From Wuchereria bancrofti (lineage: Eukaryota > Nematoda > Chromadorea > Rhabditida > Onchocercidae): a DNA stretch of 64,000 nucleotides. Where the stretch lies: the NCBI GenBank assembly GCA_005281725.1, contig SSBO01000007.1:2238402-2302401 (forward strand), in the 5' to 3' direction. The notes beneath the pieces were generated by a model. It searched no databases. It was not told where the DNA came from and worked only from the letters and a program-made list of their open reading frames with translations. Positions 13,257 to 26,193 of this stretch are shown here, one piece after another. Position 1 is the stretch's first letter. Every line of letters begins with the position of its first letter. The translations under genes and the position numbers were made by a program.

Positions 13257-16200
13257 AGTTAACTGCAATGAAGCGCACCTTCACATGCATAATTTTGGAT
13301 CTCCAACTTAAAATTCCTTTGAAAACATACTCCTCAGACAATTTTACTTATTTTTATGACTTATCAAATCTACAAAAGTCATTAAAATGACATTAGACAA
13401 GTAACTGAAACTGAATGAGTTAAATAAAATTAAAAAAAAAAAAAAGATTCTATGAGAAAAATGGAGCATGGCGAAAATGAAATAATGAATGGCATTGAAT
13501 TAGCTTAAATATGCAAAAAATATAAGATGATCATTTTTGTGCGACACAAAAAACATAATCAAATATTAATGTGGACACGAAGAAAAAAATTATCGGTTTC
13601 TACTATAATGCATTTAGTAACTACTGATATAATTTTCCTTATCATCTATATATAATATTCGTTAATACGCAATTAACTGCGATAAATTAATAGGAGAAAA
13701 GAATTAGGAGAAGAGAAACTGAAGTAAGTGTAACTGAACAGAAGACTCAATTGATCTTGTCCAGGTGACCGATAATCTCTACTGATCAGTACATACACTT
13801 AACACGTTCCCGCCATTCTCAATTCTAAGAGACCATTCTCAATTCTAACTACATTCTGCAATAATGAGATGAGATCAAGGTTACAGGCAACTTATCGAAG
13901 ATCCGTAGTGACGTGCAAATGCCCGCAGTATATGCTTGCTTGAAATGAGCGGATTTGTCCTGCCCTTTTAATACAGTCTGCGCATACATTCGCATCCCAT
14001 CTCATCTGATCTGATCTCATCCACTATCATTTTTATTGCATTATCAAGTTCTATGCAAATTTGCTCACAATGAAACGAAGTTGTGGATATAATGGATGAG
14101 ATCAGATGATTATTGTTAATAGCTACTTCCCTCTTCCTAAAGCATACTTTTCTTTTTCTTAAGAAGTTGTTGATTTTTGTTTTGAAAGAAATCTCATGTG
14201 ATATATATTCATCCTACTAGGATATTTATATCCCTTCAAGCAACGATCGTATCATAGGTTTGAGTTGTGTAACACCGTCAACTTGATTTCTGCCTAGACT
14301 TTTGTTTTCTATCGAAATTACTCCACATTACTGCAACTTATGAAAACGGCAGGTTTATTCCCTATTCAAACATCATCAATCCTTTAATTTAAAGACTGCG
14401 CTGTTGTCCATCCCATCACTGTCACATAAGAAACATCGTATAGAAGTGACTGTAACACTCCAGCAGTGCAAAGCATTGGAAAAAAAATAGCAATTTGATT
14501 TAATAACAAAAATAACTGAAATATTTCTTTTTTTGCATTACGTAGTTTCAAGTCAGTTATTGACTGGTGTTGTGAACTTTATTGCTTTTTCACTCTGGTG
14601 TTTTGTACTTTTATAGAGACGTCGATTAACAAATTAGGCATTTGACCATTTTCTTTTGAGGGGGGGTAGGGGGGTGAAATCGATGTGCAAATGAAGTAGG
14701 AGTTCGAATAAAATTGTTTCTGCCCTACAAATCCCAACCAGTTCAGAAAGTTAACAATTTTTACTTAACTGCTATACGTTTAACAGCTGAAATTTTTTAA
14801 GATATTTTTAAAAGATTTTAATCTGCATAAGTGATATCTATTTGCAGTATGATTGGTTGAAATAACTTTTTAGCTGATTTCTGCTCGAACACTTCAGTTT
14901 TTAATCTTATATAATAAGAGATATAACTGATCGAAGTGGTATTCTTTTCTTCTCATGCGTATTTATTCGCATTATTTTCATTCTTAATTCATATTTCAAA
15001 TGTTAAGGAATTAATGATGAGATAAAATGAAGCCCAAGTCAGTTTATCTGTGACGTAGTGTTACCATGTCAAAGCTTTCATAGCCTTCATACAAAAAAAT
15101 ATATTGGAATATTCTGTCTCCAAAGCTACCTCCGAAATATAATACAAACAGAAGAATGAAGTATTAACAACAGGTGCAGAAATCACAATAAGAGCATTTA
15201 TCTCCATAATTCCTAAAAATCAAATAGTAGTTAACTAGAAGTTAAAGACTTCATTGGAATAAATAATCACATTATTTGTGGATTATCATCAGAAGTACAT
15301 GGGCTGCTTGCTAAAGTTAATAGTTCATTGATACTAGACCCTCCTTCTCAATCCCATCCAGTCGTTGTAGCTGTAGCAGAAAAATTTTCTGAGCCAGGCT
15401 CTCAGGGTTAACACCTACTTGTTTTACCGATCCTTTGAATTAAAAGATCTTCAAAATCTCAAAAACCTGGCTTCATGAAATTTCTGGTTTTCAAAATGGT
15501 GGATAAAATTATTGAAATTCAGCTGAGAACTAAGAGCTGAACTGATCACGAGGAATCAAATATATTACAAATGAGAACAAGTATATATATATAGGTACTT
15601 CGTCTTACGTTTCTTTGTTAAACAGGTTATCCGTTATCAGTGTGAATCATAAATAATACATAAGCATACGAAGAACAACGATATGTATAAAAAGTTACAT
15701 GCATAGATGATGCTGTAAGATGATCCTCAATTGCAATATCAAAATAATGAAGAACTAAATAATGCTAATTTTATTGCACCTCTCCTCATATCTCGTAAAG
15801 TTAGAGATTTTGAATTTAATTTTCAATAAGAATGGTGCCGCAATGTTATTATTGAAAGTTAGTTTGATATCTTTTTTTCAGAAGCAAAATCGGAAGTAAA
15901 TCTCTGCTATCAAACGAGATACAATGTTGGCCTTGCTGTTCTGAAATAAAAACTGCGTTGATATAATTGATGCATATAATATTAATTTTTGATTGTTGCG
16001 AGTAATGAAGATAATGAAAAGTGATGAAGATTGCGACGAATAAAGCATCTTTAAGAGATTACTTGTAAAAAAGTAGTTAGGAAAAAAGAACAGTAATCAT
16101 TTTGACAAGTCGATGTTGATATTTTTCTACCAAAAAGTCGGCAATCCGGAAAATGGTCATAAAGAAACAAATTATCATTGTTCTAACCCTACTTGTCATG

Positions 16201-16628
16201 TCAATGAATCGAAAAGCGGTGGGATGCAAAGTAGATACTAGAAATAACATCAATGTTAGCTTTAAATTCAAAAACCAGCAATAGGAAGTACAATTTCCTT
16301 CTCCTCAACAATTTCCTCCGCTTAATTTTTAAAAATTCAGGATGTTGTATTAAAGTAGTTGCAGGCTACAAATTCATTTTCGAAGACACCAAATGATGAA
16401 AGTTCGATTCTTGAATGATTTTGCCAGAGAAGTCCAACTTGTGTTCACATAATGAAAATCTAATATCTGCATAACTTAATCTCATTTTGTGACAACACTA
16501 ACCTCAATCATCAGTCTGTGGCAATTGTACGCGACTTCTTGCTGTTCTCTTACCAAAACAATAGACTTGAAGCATTATTAATAAATCGATTGTGATCTGA
16601 AAATTACTAAGCTGCAGAACTCTTGAAC
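13257..16628. promoter_or_regulatory. Filamin upstream region and SLC66A2 downstream region
   Basis: About 3.4 kb without a supported exon. The first bases are the presumed filamin 5' UTR and promoter side; an acceptor (AG at 13263-13264) sits just before the start codon and could be a spliced-leader or an intron acceptor. Sequence at 13860-14110 carries repeated GATGAG/GATCAGAT words, including an inverted pair (about 14005-14023 and 14092-14110). A short duplicated CCATTCTCAATTCTAA occurs at about 13813-13845. No TATA box or initiator can be assigned with confidence. Confidence 0.35.
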
Positions 16629-18348
16629 CTAGCAATAAGAATTAAACGTCAAAATACACTGAAATAAAGTCATCTCAAAAACACGTCCATCACGTAAATC
16701 CCATCCATGATCGAGCAAGTCCCAGAACCAAGCAAAGTAGGCCCATTTTATAATTACATATATTAAAGCGCATAAAATAATCACTGTAACTTGATAAGAA
16801 AGTAAATATACTAAGCATACGAATCTCGTATTTTATTTTCAAGTTTCGACAGATGAACTTAATTGAGATTTTCAAAAATATATAAAAAGAATTTAAAACT
16901 AACTTGTATTATTCCACACAACCAAAATTGTGCTGGACTACTTTCATAGATAAAATAAACTGTTTTACCACAATCTCCAATCATCCACACAAGTACCATG
17001 CCAATACTAAATATTTTGAATGTATTAAAAGAATTTTGACAGAAACGATTTTTTCCTCACATCGCAATTTGAAAGAAAACGGCCTTTTATTTATTCGTGG
17101 ATGAGTACATGATAGAATAGTTGCATAATTTGTGAGCCCGTTCCTTTTAGACAGATCATAAATACAAGATCATTTTTAGCTGAACCTCATTCCCGATGTA
17201 GAGCGCCTTGAGCAATTCTGCTTTAGCTGAGGGAAACCCAGACATGCTTCGGAAAGTAAAGCAATTAGACCAAGAACTTCTACATATACCATATACTGCA
17301 AAAATGCACAAACAATTTCAGATTTTGACAAAATTACGGAAATAAGATCGAGACAGTACCGCAGTTCTATTTTTAAGCAAACTTTTCTTTTACTTCTTTA
17401 TTTGTTGATAACAAGTATGAAAGTACCCCGCTCAGTAAGTACGTAAGTATAGACGAAAATACAGTGAAAGCAATTATTAGAGTAAAATAACTGGTGAGAT
17501 CATTCCACTGCCAAAAATGGCTTATTAATTGACCAGCTGAAAAAAACACTTGCTTTTTAAGCCAAATCTTTGTCATCAAAACTTTCAGAAAGTAAAGGTA
17601 AATTGATTTTTAAAAAAAGTTTTTTTTAAATGATATAAAAAAGAAGTGATGAAAAGGCTATTCAAACAAAAACACGAATACAAAGCAGACGAAACTGCTT
17701 TTCAAATTAAATGGGAAACTCCAGTTTGAGAGAAATTAAAACAAATTCTACGATATTCAATGAAAAATACTCCAGGCAGAGACACGTTGCGTTTTATATA
17801 TATGTTTTCGATTTGTTCGCACCGATATTTCCAACATTAATATCATTGATACCAACATTACTATGCTTTGAGCAACAAGAGCTAATTCAAATCGTTTACC
17901 AAACCTCAAAAAGAAGACAAGAGATAGCAAGGTGACAGTCAATGGGAAAAAAAAAATACCTGCAACACACTATGTAATTCCTGATTCCTTATTAGTTATA
18001 CATAATAAAACTATATTGATTTCAGTTTGTGACTGCCAAAGTCAGAAAGTATTTTTTCTGGGTCAGTTAAAACTGCTAACATCATGGTCAAAGAACCTAG
18101 TTAGATGATTGAAAGCATGAAAAATAAAAGAAAAAAAATCCTATTCTTACTAACCAAAACATAATTCGAAGTATATTCGCTATGAGCAACGTCAAGCAGA
18201 CAAACAGTGAAAATCCACTGGCATCTTCTCGTTCATAAATTTCTTTGTATTGGAATACGTATGCCAATGAACCGCCAAATATTATAAAACCCTTAGTGAG
18301 GACGGTCAGAGATATGAAGAACAGTTTCTCCAGCGGAACAAGATCCAT
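16629..18348 (-). CDS. SLC66A2: PQ-loop membrane protein, SLC66A2 (PQLC1) family, 264 aa
   Basis: Six exons: 18155-18348, 17786-17904, 17427-17536, 17186-17295, 16900-17006, 16629-16783; every junction is phase-consistent and the 264-aa product is close to the family length of about 270. Recognition rests on GFSLFVCLTLLIANILRIMF followed by WFGKRFELAL across exons 1-2, HFWQWNDLTSYF in exon 3, the second PQ loop (LGFPQL) in exon 4, and SIGMVLVWMIGDCGKTVYF across exons 4-5. The family has seven membrane spans and sits in Golgi/endosomal membranes; SLC66A2 has been linked to phospholipid scrambling and trafficking rather than to a firmly known solute. The first PQ loop reads AYVFQY, so its usual proline is missing. 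The start ATG is seven bases after acceptor TTAATCAG; an upstream in-frame ATG at 18366 would lie across that acceptor and is disfavoured. Confidence 0.93.
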
Positions 18349-18355
18349 ACCCGAC

Positions 18356-21300
18356 CTGATTAACAAGGAAGAACAATGAAAAGCAGAATAATAAATAAGA
18401 CTTAAAAAAAAACCATTTAAATTAATAGAAGATGAATTAAATCAGCAAATAGGTTGCAAATAAACAGGTAAATACCAATAAACAGGTTAATACTTCAGTC
18501 TCATTGACAGTGAAGGAATAGTGGGTTTCAAGAAAGTTTGACAACGCAAGACAGAAAGTTAAACGGACGATGAAAAACCTGCATTAATTGGAATTCTAGT
18601 ATTAGCTTGTTATTGCAGGTGACCAAATATCCAACAGATCTCAGTATTTGACAAGTACTTCCCACTGCTGTTATATAATTTTGCACTAAATGATCCATTC
18701 CAACAAAATGAAAAAGAAAAAAAAGTGAAAACAAACTTTTCAATGACGAACATTTTCTGCTGTTCAGTGAAAAGACTATCACAGCTAAATGACAGTGGAG
18801 ATAGTTCAAGCTGAATTGTCGCCTATATCAATGAAAAACCACTGTCTTTGAAGTTCTAGACTCTACAGTATCAAGGATACGGACTAATCCATGCCATAGA
18901 ATTCAATGATCAACGGAACAAAACAATTATTGGTACCTGCACCAAAAATCCCATAATTTTAAATTCCTGTCACTTTTATTCACATCTTGTCCCTGAAATT
19001 CTATTCTTTTTTCAAATATCGAAAGCAAAAAAAAAGCAGAAAAACGACGGAAATCATTCAGATATGAAACACATGGTTGATGGTATAACGATTTTCATTG
19101 TGATAAACAACAGAAACTAGTATTCTCACCTGATCCTTTGAAATCTTAGGAGAGTAATATCTTATTCCTCACTATTATTTTCTTTTTTCCTCTCTTGCTA
19201 CAGTCTACTTTTAATGTATTTCAAACTATTAGGAAATACCGTAATTGAAAATACTTGTTTATGTGTAACTCTCAAAAAGATAAAAGTACTCCATTTATAT
19301 TTATCAGATTTTCAGTGAAATCAACTGGGAAAGAAAGGGCGTTGATTTGAAGTGAGAGGCTAAGTTGAAATAAAGCATACAAAAGCAATTAGTAGATTAA
19401 TTCAATCGCAAACTCTTTATTTCCTTTACTTTTCCCTTCTGTAGCTTCATAAAACATTGATGTTTGCTAATATATCAATAAGTGTGAAACAGTTTACAAA
19501 ACAGAACCAAACTGATTATAGAAAAATATTTTCTACAAAATATCCCGAACATGACATTTGTGTATCGGTTTGTGGTAAGTGCAGAAATAATTAATGGTGT
19601 TTCCAATTTCGTCTATATATATCTCAAAGGAGTCAAATACATTCCTGCACGATAAACAAAGATTTAAAATTACTTGAAAATTCCACACATCTAACGACAC
19701 TTTTCGAATCTCTAACTTTGAATAAAAAGAGAAACAGTAGAATTACTTTATTTTTAAGGTCGTGTTTATTTCTCACATGAACATCTTTCGAAGCGATGGA
19801 TTATAAGTAGTAAGCATCAATGCATGGTAATGTGTTTTGAAGTAGTATGTGAAAGACTATTAGCAATCCAAAAATGAGCAGAAGGAATGGAAAAAGTGAA
19901 ATATATACCTAAAAATTTGGTCGTAGTAACTGTAAGCATCATATCTTCAATATAAATGGTCAATGATCTCAACTTTTTGAAAATTCTGCAAGACGATGCA
20001 AACAGTAATCCTAATAAGCATCTCTTACAGATCACGTGATTCAAACAAACTGAAATTAAGCACAGTTCATTGTCGTTATTGTCTGTTTAATAGAATAGTC
20101 CAATTTATGTACGGAGAAGGGATAAGTAAGTAGAAGTGCAATTAGTAAGTAGTAAGTAGAAGTTGAGATTAATTGGAGTAGAATGAAACTAATGTTCCCG
20201 ATCTAGATTTGCTTGCAGATTAGACTATCACATTAAGATTTCTGAGATAACGGCAATACTCTTATATCTCCGCATTGCTTATATTAACTTCGAGAAGTTC
20301 AATATGTATTTTTCGAACGCTGCAATCATTTCCCACTAGAGGAGTGAAATTCACCCATAAATCCCATAATCATCATATCAATTAATGTAGACATTCAACT
20401 TAAATATGCTGTACATATAGTGTATTACTCACTTTCAGCCATTTATTACTTCGGCTACTGGGTAATTACCCGAATAAGAAATGTCCCTTCCAAGAGCTTA
20501 ACGGAAAACATAATGTTACTGACGAGTTGTACTTTCTTTTACGATAATGTTCATCATGAAAGTAGAGAACCTACTTTTTCTGAATAGTAATAGTCATAAT
20601 TATCAAATACTTTAAAATCAGCAGAATATCTAGTCAGGCATCTCAATGCATCCTTTGATGGGATGCAAACTTACGTTCTTACGTTCAAACTTACGTTCTT
20701 GAACCAGAAAGTTAATCAGAACATTTTGGAACTAATAATTGCATTTAAAATATATCATCGATAAGAAATAAAATGCGAAGCAAATCAAGTAAATAAAACA
20801 CCGCAAAAAAAAATGTTGTATTATCTATCAGATATCTAACTTTATCATAACCTCAATTGTTACTTACCTTCTTTAGAAATGCCCTTGGAATCTTGAATTT
20901 GTATGAAGAATTATAAGCTATTTTAAAAACTTCCCAATATTCACAAAAAATGCTAAAAAGGTCAAGCAACTTCAGCTCACAATTACTTCACCGCATATCA
21001 AACTGTGAAAAATAACTTATCACATTCCCATTAAAACAAAATACTGCTTAAATTCTTGAAAAAAGCTTTTGAAATTAAAATTGTTGGTAGTCAAAACTTA
21101 TTGAATGACTAGTAATGAAATCGATAGAAAAATGCAAGCAAAACTTTAAAATTCTCAAATAGAAAAGTGCAATAAATTATGCAATTGGGGCAATAAAATG
21201 ACATAGAAAAATGCACTTTTCGTGAATAACATTATGGCAAAGCAACAGTTTATTTCGTTTTGTCTGAGAAACCAAAATACTTTCATGACTTATGGATGGA

Positions 21301-22060
21301 TAAGAAGCCACATCAATGCAAACAAGTTGTCAACAAATCAAGTTGTCAAAAAGCACATATATAATAAAACAGTGTGCCATAGAAAAATATAGCTCTTGAG
21401 GGCCAATTTAATGTTTCTAGCAACAAAAAACTTATAAATTTTATTGATTCCCATCAACTTTCATAGGTGAGGAAGTTGTATAAGTTTTTTTTTCTCAAAT
21501 CAAAATGGTACCACATAAAAAAGAAATTTATGTCAAGATCAACTTCTCGATTCTTACCAAATAAAGCTGCATGAAAACTTGAACTGAATAAATAATGAAT
21601 AAAAGAATGATCATGATACACTTTGCAGTTGATCTCAGAAAGTCCCTAGAATCTTATTCCCAAGTGCTATGAATATCAAAAATTGAAACGTAATATCATA
21701 TAAATTCAAAGTAAAATAAAAATGAGAAAACCATAATCGAAGCAAAAACAAAAAGGACCATTATCAACGAAGCAATGGTTTCTACTGAAATCCTTCAGAA
21801 ATTTTAATTCTAAATAAATACAAATCAGGATTAAAGGAACAAATTCTGCATAACAGAAAGGAAGGAAATGCCATATTCGTCTGACGTCTAAAACAATGAG
21901 AGATCCATGAGACCAAATCTCTTCCTTTAACTTACAAAAACTTAACAGTCAAATCGTTTGCTAAAAAAATAAGAACAACAATAAGTTAAAACAAAACCTT
22001 TAAATTCATAACTTCAAATCAGTGGAAATTCACAACTTCAAATCAGTGAAATATATGTAA
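18356..22060. other. Intergenic region between SLC66A2 and CNEP1R1
   Basis: About 3.7 kb, presumably the SLC66A2 upstream region plus the CNEP1R1 3' UTR. Short open frames (18528-18809 and 19817-20044, minus) show no family motif and no flanking splice sites that extend them. A small local duplication (ACTTACGTTCTT, about 20670-20700) is present. I see no RNA gene or promoter element that can be defended. Confidence 0.4.
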
Positions 22061-24721
22061 TCATGGCGACACATGCACCCGATGCGGCGGCCTCACAATC
22101 AGTTTTCCACTCTGAAAGAACAACTGGTTTCCATAAATTCTTATAGCGAACCCATGCATATAAAGATAACAATAGAGAACTTACTATGCTAGAATATATT
22201 TACTTCATTTTTTACTAAAAAGAAAAAGATTTGCTTCTAATTAAGCCAATCACATTATTATTATTATTATTATTATGAGAAAATTTAGCAATATCAGAAA
22301 GACAAGGTCGGACTGTTATTTGCTTAAAACAACATATCTATATACTGGAATATAACTTGCTTCTCTGTTCTAAAACAAAAAAAACATTCACATCAAAAGA
22401 GAAAACTATATTACTAAAGATATTATAAAGCTGAATAAGGAAAAATGAAATCTATCTAAGCGAAAACTAACATCGTCACAGCTAAGGCTGAAGTCTGCCA
22501 ACACCGAACGACACCGTGAAGCAATGCTGAAATAAATATAGCAATAATAAATATGCAGCAGTAAAACTTATGAGTATTAATGCATGACCGATAAATGAGT
22601 GGTTTTGGTCAAAATCCAGCTAAAAATCCAAACATTTATAATTACACTGCACAAGATTCAGATGTTTTCATCCATATCATCCATATATACGTCATGCTTC
22701 ATCGAAATGGGTTAAAAACTATCTCAATATGAACAGTCAAATGTGCATAAACGTACTTCAAAGAAATAAAATATACAGCCTAAATATATAGAAATTTTCT
22801 CACGTCATTGCCTTGAAACAAGATGTTTGGTCAGTAGAATAGAAAAATTACAAAAAAGAACTTTGTGTACAGAGGATATAAAAAAAAGGGAAATAAAAGT
22901 AAAACATATAATTGAAGTGTGGTTAAGGTCGTGTAAAACAAAAGTTACTTGTTTGTTTCCATAAGAAATCTATATATAAAGCAAAATTTGAGCAATATAT
23001 TAGAAATTTTCTTACTAATGAATGTGCTTAAAATATATTCAACAATTTAACACCAATAAAATTTCTGTAAGCGAATCCTGTAATAGCACGTAAAAATGTT
23101 TTATTAGGGAATAAAGTTGAGATTTCAAAATACACGAATTCGAGACAACTTGCAAAAGATTAGAATTATCCGCATTAACAGATTTTGTAGAAAAACAAAA
23201 AATCCGTTAAAAAAACTAAAACATTGGAGAAAGTGTAATGACAACACAGAATCAACATGTTTGGAACCAAATGCTATCATACTTGTTCAGTCATTCAAAG
23301 CAGAATGTTTCATAAACAGAAAAGTGATTTCAGATGAGTATTTACAACTATCTGGGAATAAACTGAATATTTACACGTTATTTGAACGTGACTCACATAA
23401 CCTGTACCATATGATTGTACCATTAATCTAGTTTGATTCCAACATGATCCACGCTGCGCTGCGGCAGTCTACAACAATGAGAAACATCTCTTCTGATATC
23501 CACAGGATATGTGATAAACAAAATATGTCACGCAAGTATGCAAAATACAGACTGTTCAGAAACATAGAGTTCACACATAAATAATATAAAGCCAACTTAC
23601 ATGCTTGGTGCAACAGCACGGTTATGTATTCCGATAAAGCCAAAAAGAAATAATAGTGAAGGCACACAAGCCGAAAAGACAAGATGATTTTGCAGTGATT
23701 CAATCAAAGTTACCTAGAAAATTTTGGAATTTACAAATCAATCATTAAAAATAAATGCATAAGCTAGAACAGAAAATCACTATGAATTTAAAAGATGTCA
23801 GTAACACGCACAGTACGTATAGAAGGATCCTTGAGCCAGAAGTAGGCGCTCCACAATGTGCATCCAAATGCAATTAGTAACACCACTGAAATGTACAAAT
23901 TAATCAAGAAAAATTGTAGAACTGTCGACCCGTAGTAGAATGTGAAATCTTTACTGCCTAATGGACATAGAGTCGAATGTTTTAATACAATATTAATTGA
24001 AGTTCTTAAAAATAAATGAGGCATTTGATTAAATAAGGAAAATAAAAGAGAAAAAAGAAAAATTAAGGAAAAAAGGAACCAAGATAACGAGGAAAAACAA
24101 CAGAGGAAAAACACTATTATATTTAAAAACATTATTATATTACTGTCCAGTTTGAAATCTGGGCTCAAGTTTTCATTACATGCATATTAAACACAGGTTA
24201 AATCCAAGAGTTAGTAAAATAATTCAGTCTTATAACACAAATTTTCAAAAATACATTTTAAAACCATATTGGATTATTCGTGCCGTGAAACTTGTTCATG
24301 GCAATAACTGCACAGCTTGATAGCAGATAAATATTTCAAGAAGCCTACAGTGCAACGTACATTTTATAATGGCGGACGAAAGCACCAGCAGTCCTTCTAA
24401 TGGTTTAAATGTAATGATCTAATGCCGTTCTTAACAAGCCTACAAACGACATGTGGCACTGGTCAACAACGCACAGGTGATCTTTTAATTTTTCTGCTCG
24501 CAAGAAAATGCAAAGTGTAAAGCATATGTTATAATGAAAATAATCATCAAACAACTTACATCGCCATCTTGTTGCAGCTGGTTGCATACTTTGAATCACT
24601 TCTGTCAGGCGCCTTTCAAAGTAACGCAAGTCTGCAGTAGACTTTATAAAAACAATTAAATTTTGGTATCTGGTCAAGGTAAGCTAAAATATCGAACACC
24701 TAACAAATTGCTTGTTGTCAT
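22061..24721 (-). CDS. CNEP1R1: CNEP1R1 / NEP1-R1, regulatory subunit of the CTDNEP1 lipin phosphatase, 128 aa
   Basis: Exons: 24700-24721, 24560-24631, 23812-23885, 23601-23713, 22472-22526, 22061-22111, all phase-consistent, giving 128 aa against about 125 in vertebrates. Diagnostic segments are DLRYFERRLTEVIQSMQP followed by AATRWR near the N-terminus, FGFIGIHNRAVAPSIIA after the second membrane span, RCRSVLADFSLSCDD, and the tail GKLIVRPPHRVHVSP. Two hydrophobic spans lie near residues 32-50 and 70-88. The protein binds CTDNEP1 in the nuclear envelope/ER, and the complex dephosphorylates lipin to control phosphatidate levels and nuclear membrane growth. The first coding exon is only 22 nt. 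A further upstream exon (24815-24894, acceptor TATCAG, donor GTATCT) can be joined in frame at 24724 and could be 5' UTR or an N-terminal extension; family length favours the start used here. Intron 5 carries an (ATT)n run. Confidence 0.94.
22254..22276. repeat. (ATT)n microsatellite
   Basis: A run of ATT triplets, about 23 bases, inside the last intron of CNEP1R1. Confidence 0.85.
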
Positions 24722-26193
24722 CTTCTGGGCATCAAAGCATCAAAGCAGATTTCGAATCCTCTCGTTCCATCAAATTCCACGATCTGTTCTAATTCGTGAC
24801 GAAAAGTAAGATACCTTCACAAGCTGCAGAAGTCTCATCCATGGTCTAACCAATGTACTCCTTGCTTCTACATTAGTCGAATTTGATAGCTCAACTGATA
24901 CAATACAAGCTGAAGACAATATAAATATAACTGAAAACTGACAATATATAAATGACAATACAAACATGATAAGAAAATATGACACTGGACAGTAAATATA
25001 ATACAACAAACTCAAGCGCCATAGAGTTCAAACTCTCGAGACTGATGGGATTATTCGACGAATTCAAGCTGACGTTGCAGCCACAAGCAGCATTTTACCA
25101 CGTAGTATATCACACATATCACGCTACTCTGCAGTTCTTAGAATGCCCGCACATTCATGATGATAATGACACCCAAAATAATTGCATTTTTGAAAAATTA
25201 GAAAATTTACAAACAATCCCATCTTCACAGATAGCCCTTAGCCTGTCATATCCCCAATAAGATTTCTCGGGACTGCGTCATCAGAAAGCACGGCCATATG
25301 AGTGAAGAATGAATCAGCAATTTCGGTACTGGTTGGAGTTAAAAAATGAGTTGTGGTGATGATATAGTGGTAGTGTTAGTAGATTATCACTCGAAATGAG
25401 ACAGTATAAGCAATGATAGTCTCTTTAATGACGTATGGAGTGAAGAAGATGCCATATGGAGTGAATCAGGGAAATACCGAGATCTTTCGCTTTTTGCAGC
25501 ACCGATTTTTGTAGCAGTGATAAGACATTTGGGTCACTTTCTTGAATTTTTATCAGCTGACAGTGCTTCTTGCAGTCATTATCGTTTCAGCTGAATTCAT
25601 TCCAGTCGATGTATTATTTTTGTTTCTTGATTAAATTTACCGTTGGATACTTAAAAGGAGGATTTTGGTTGTACTGATTGGGAAGTAAGAACTTCATGTG
25701 AAAAGACTGTGGTTATGTTTTGTCGAGACGAACTGCTCCTTATTTTCTCGAATTATTTTCCAATCCTTTTATTTTATTGGATTAGAATTTGCTTAGATTA
25801 TTGCTTCAAAAAAAGATGACATTCCTGAATGTCATCATTAACACATCAAGATGAGTCTGTTTGTACATTTACTCCGCATTCACTATTCTTATATTAGATT
25901 TTATCTTCTTAACTTGATTCGTTCCAACAGTCGATCTGTTTGCTTGATAATTTGATTTTATTGAGCTTCGTTCGAATTGCTGGTGCTCTCTCAATTGAGG
26001 ATCACGAATTACTGAAGTGCACTTGGACATACTGTATAATTTCTGACACTTCCGGCTATGTTATTTATCAAGATCAGAATGTATTATACCGGTCAATGAA
26101 TAGATATCTGTTTTAAGATCTTTTCTTTATCTGTTTTATAAGTTAATATACTTAACAATCTTTTACACTGCCTTTTACAGGCAAGTTTTGGGG
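24722..26193. promoter_or_regulatory. Divergent upstream region of CNEP1R1 (-) and UBE2W (+)
   Basis: The two genes start head to head within 1.47 kb, so promoters for both probably lie here. A candidate CNEP1R1 5' exon occupies 24815-24894. A perfect 10-bp dyad, GATGACATTC-CT-GAATGTCATC, sits at 25815-25836. A plus-strand 93-codon frame (24979-25260) starting with ATG overlaps the region but resembles no family and has no supporting splice structure. An acceptor (TTTTACAG, ending 26180) precedes the UBE2W start. Confidence 0.45.

Noticed and set aside
23117..23431. 104-codon plus-strand frame inside a CNEP1R1 intron
   Set aside because: Begins at TTG rather than ATG, is lysine/asparagine-rich as expected from AT bias, and has no recognisable family or splice context.
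24784..24814. Alternative CNEP1R1 5' splice using acceptor TTAGAACAG at 24784
   Set aside because: It would create a 31-bp intron, too short to be spliced normally, and leads to a frame ending in TGA just before the conserved start.
24979..25260. 93-codon ATG-initiated plus-strand frame between CNEP1R1 and UBE2W
   Set aside because: Composition is less biased than other chance frames, which made it worth a look, but no family is recognised, and no promoter-side acceptor or conserved continuation was found. Cross-species conservation would be needed to revive it.
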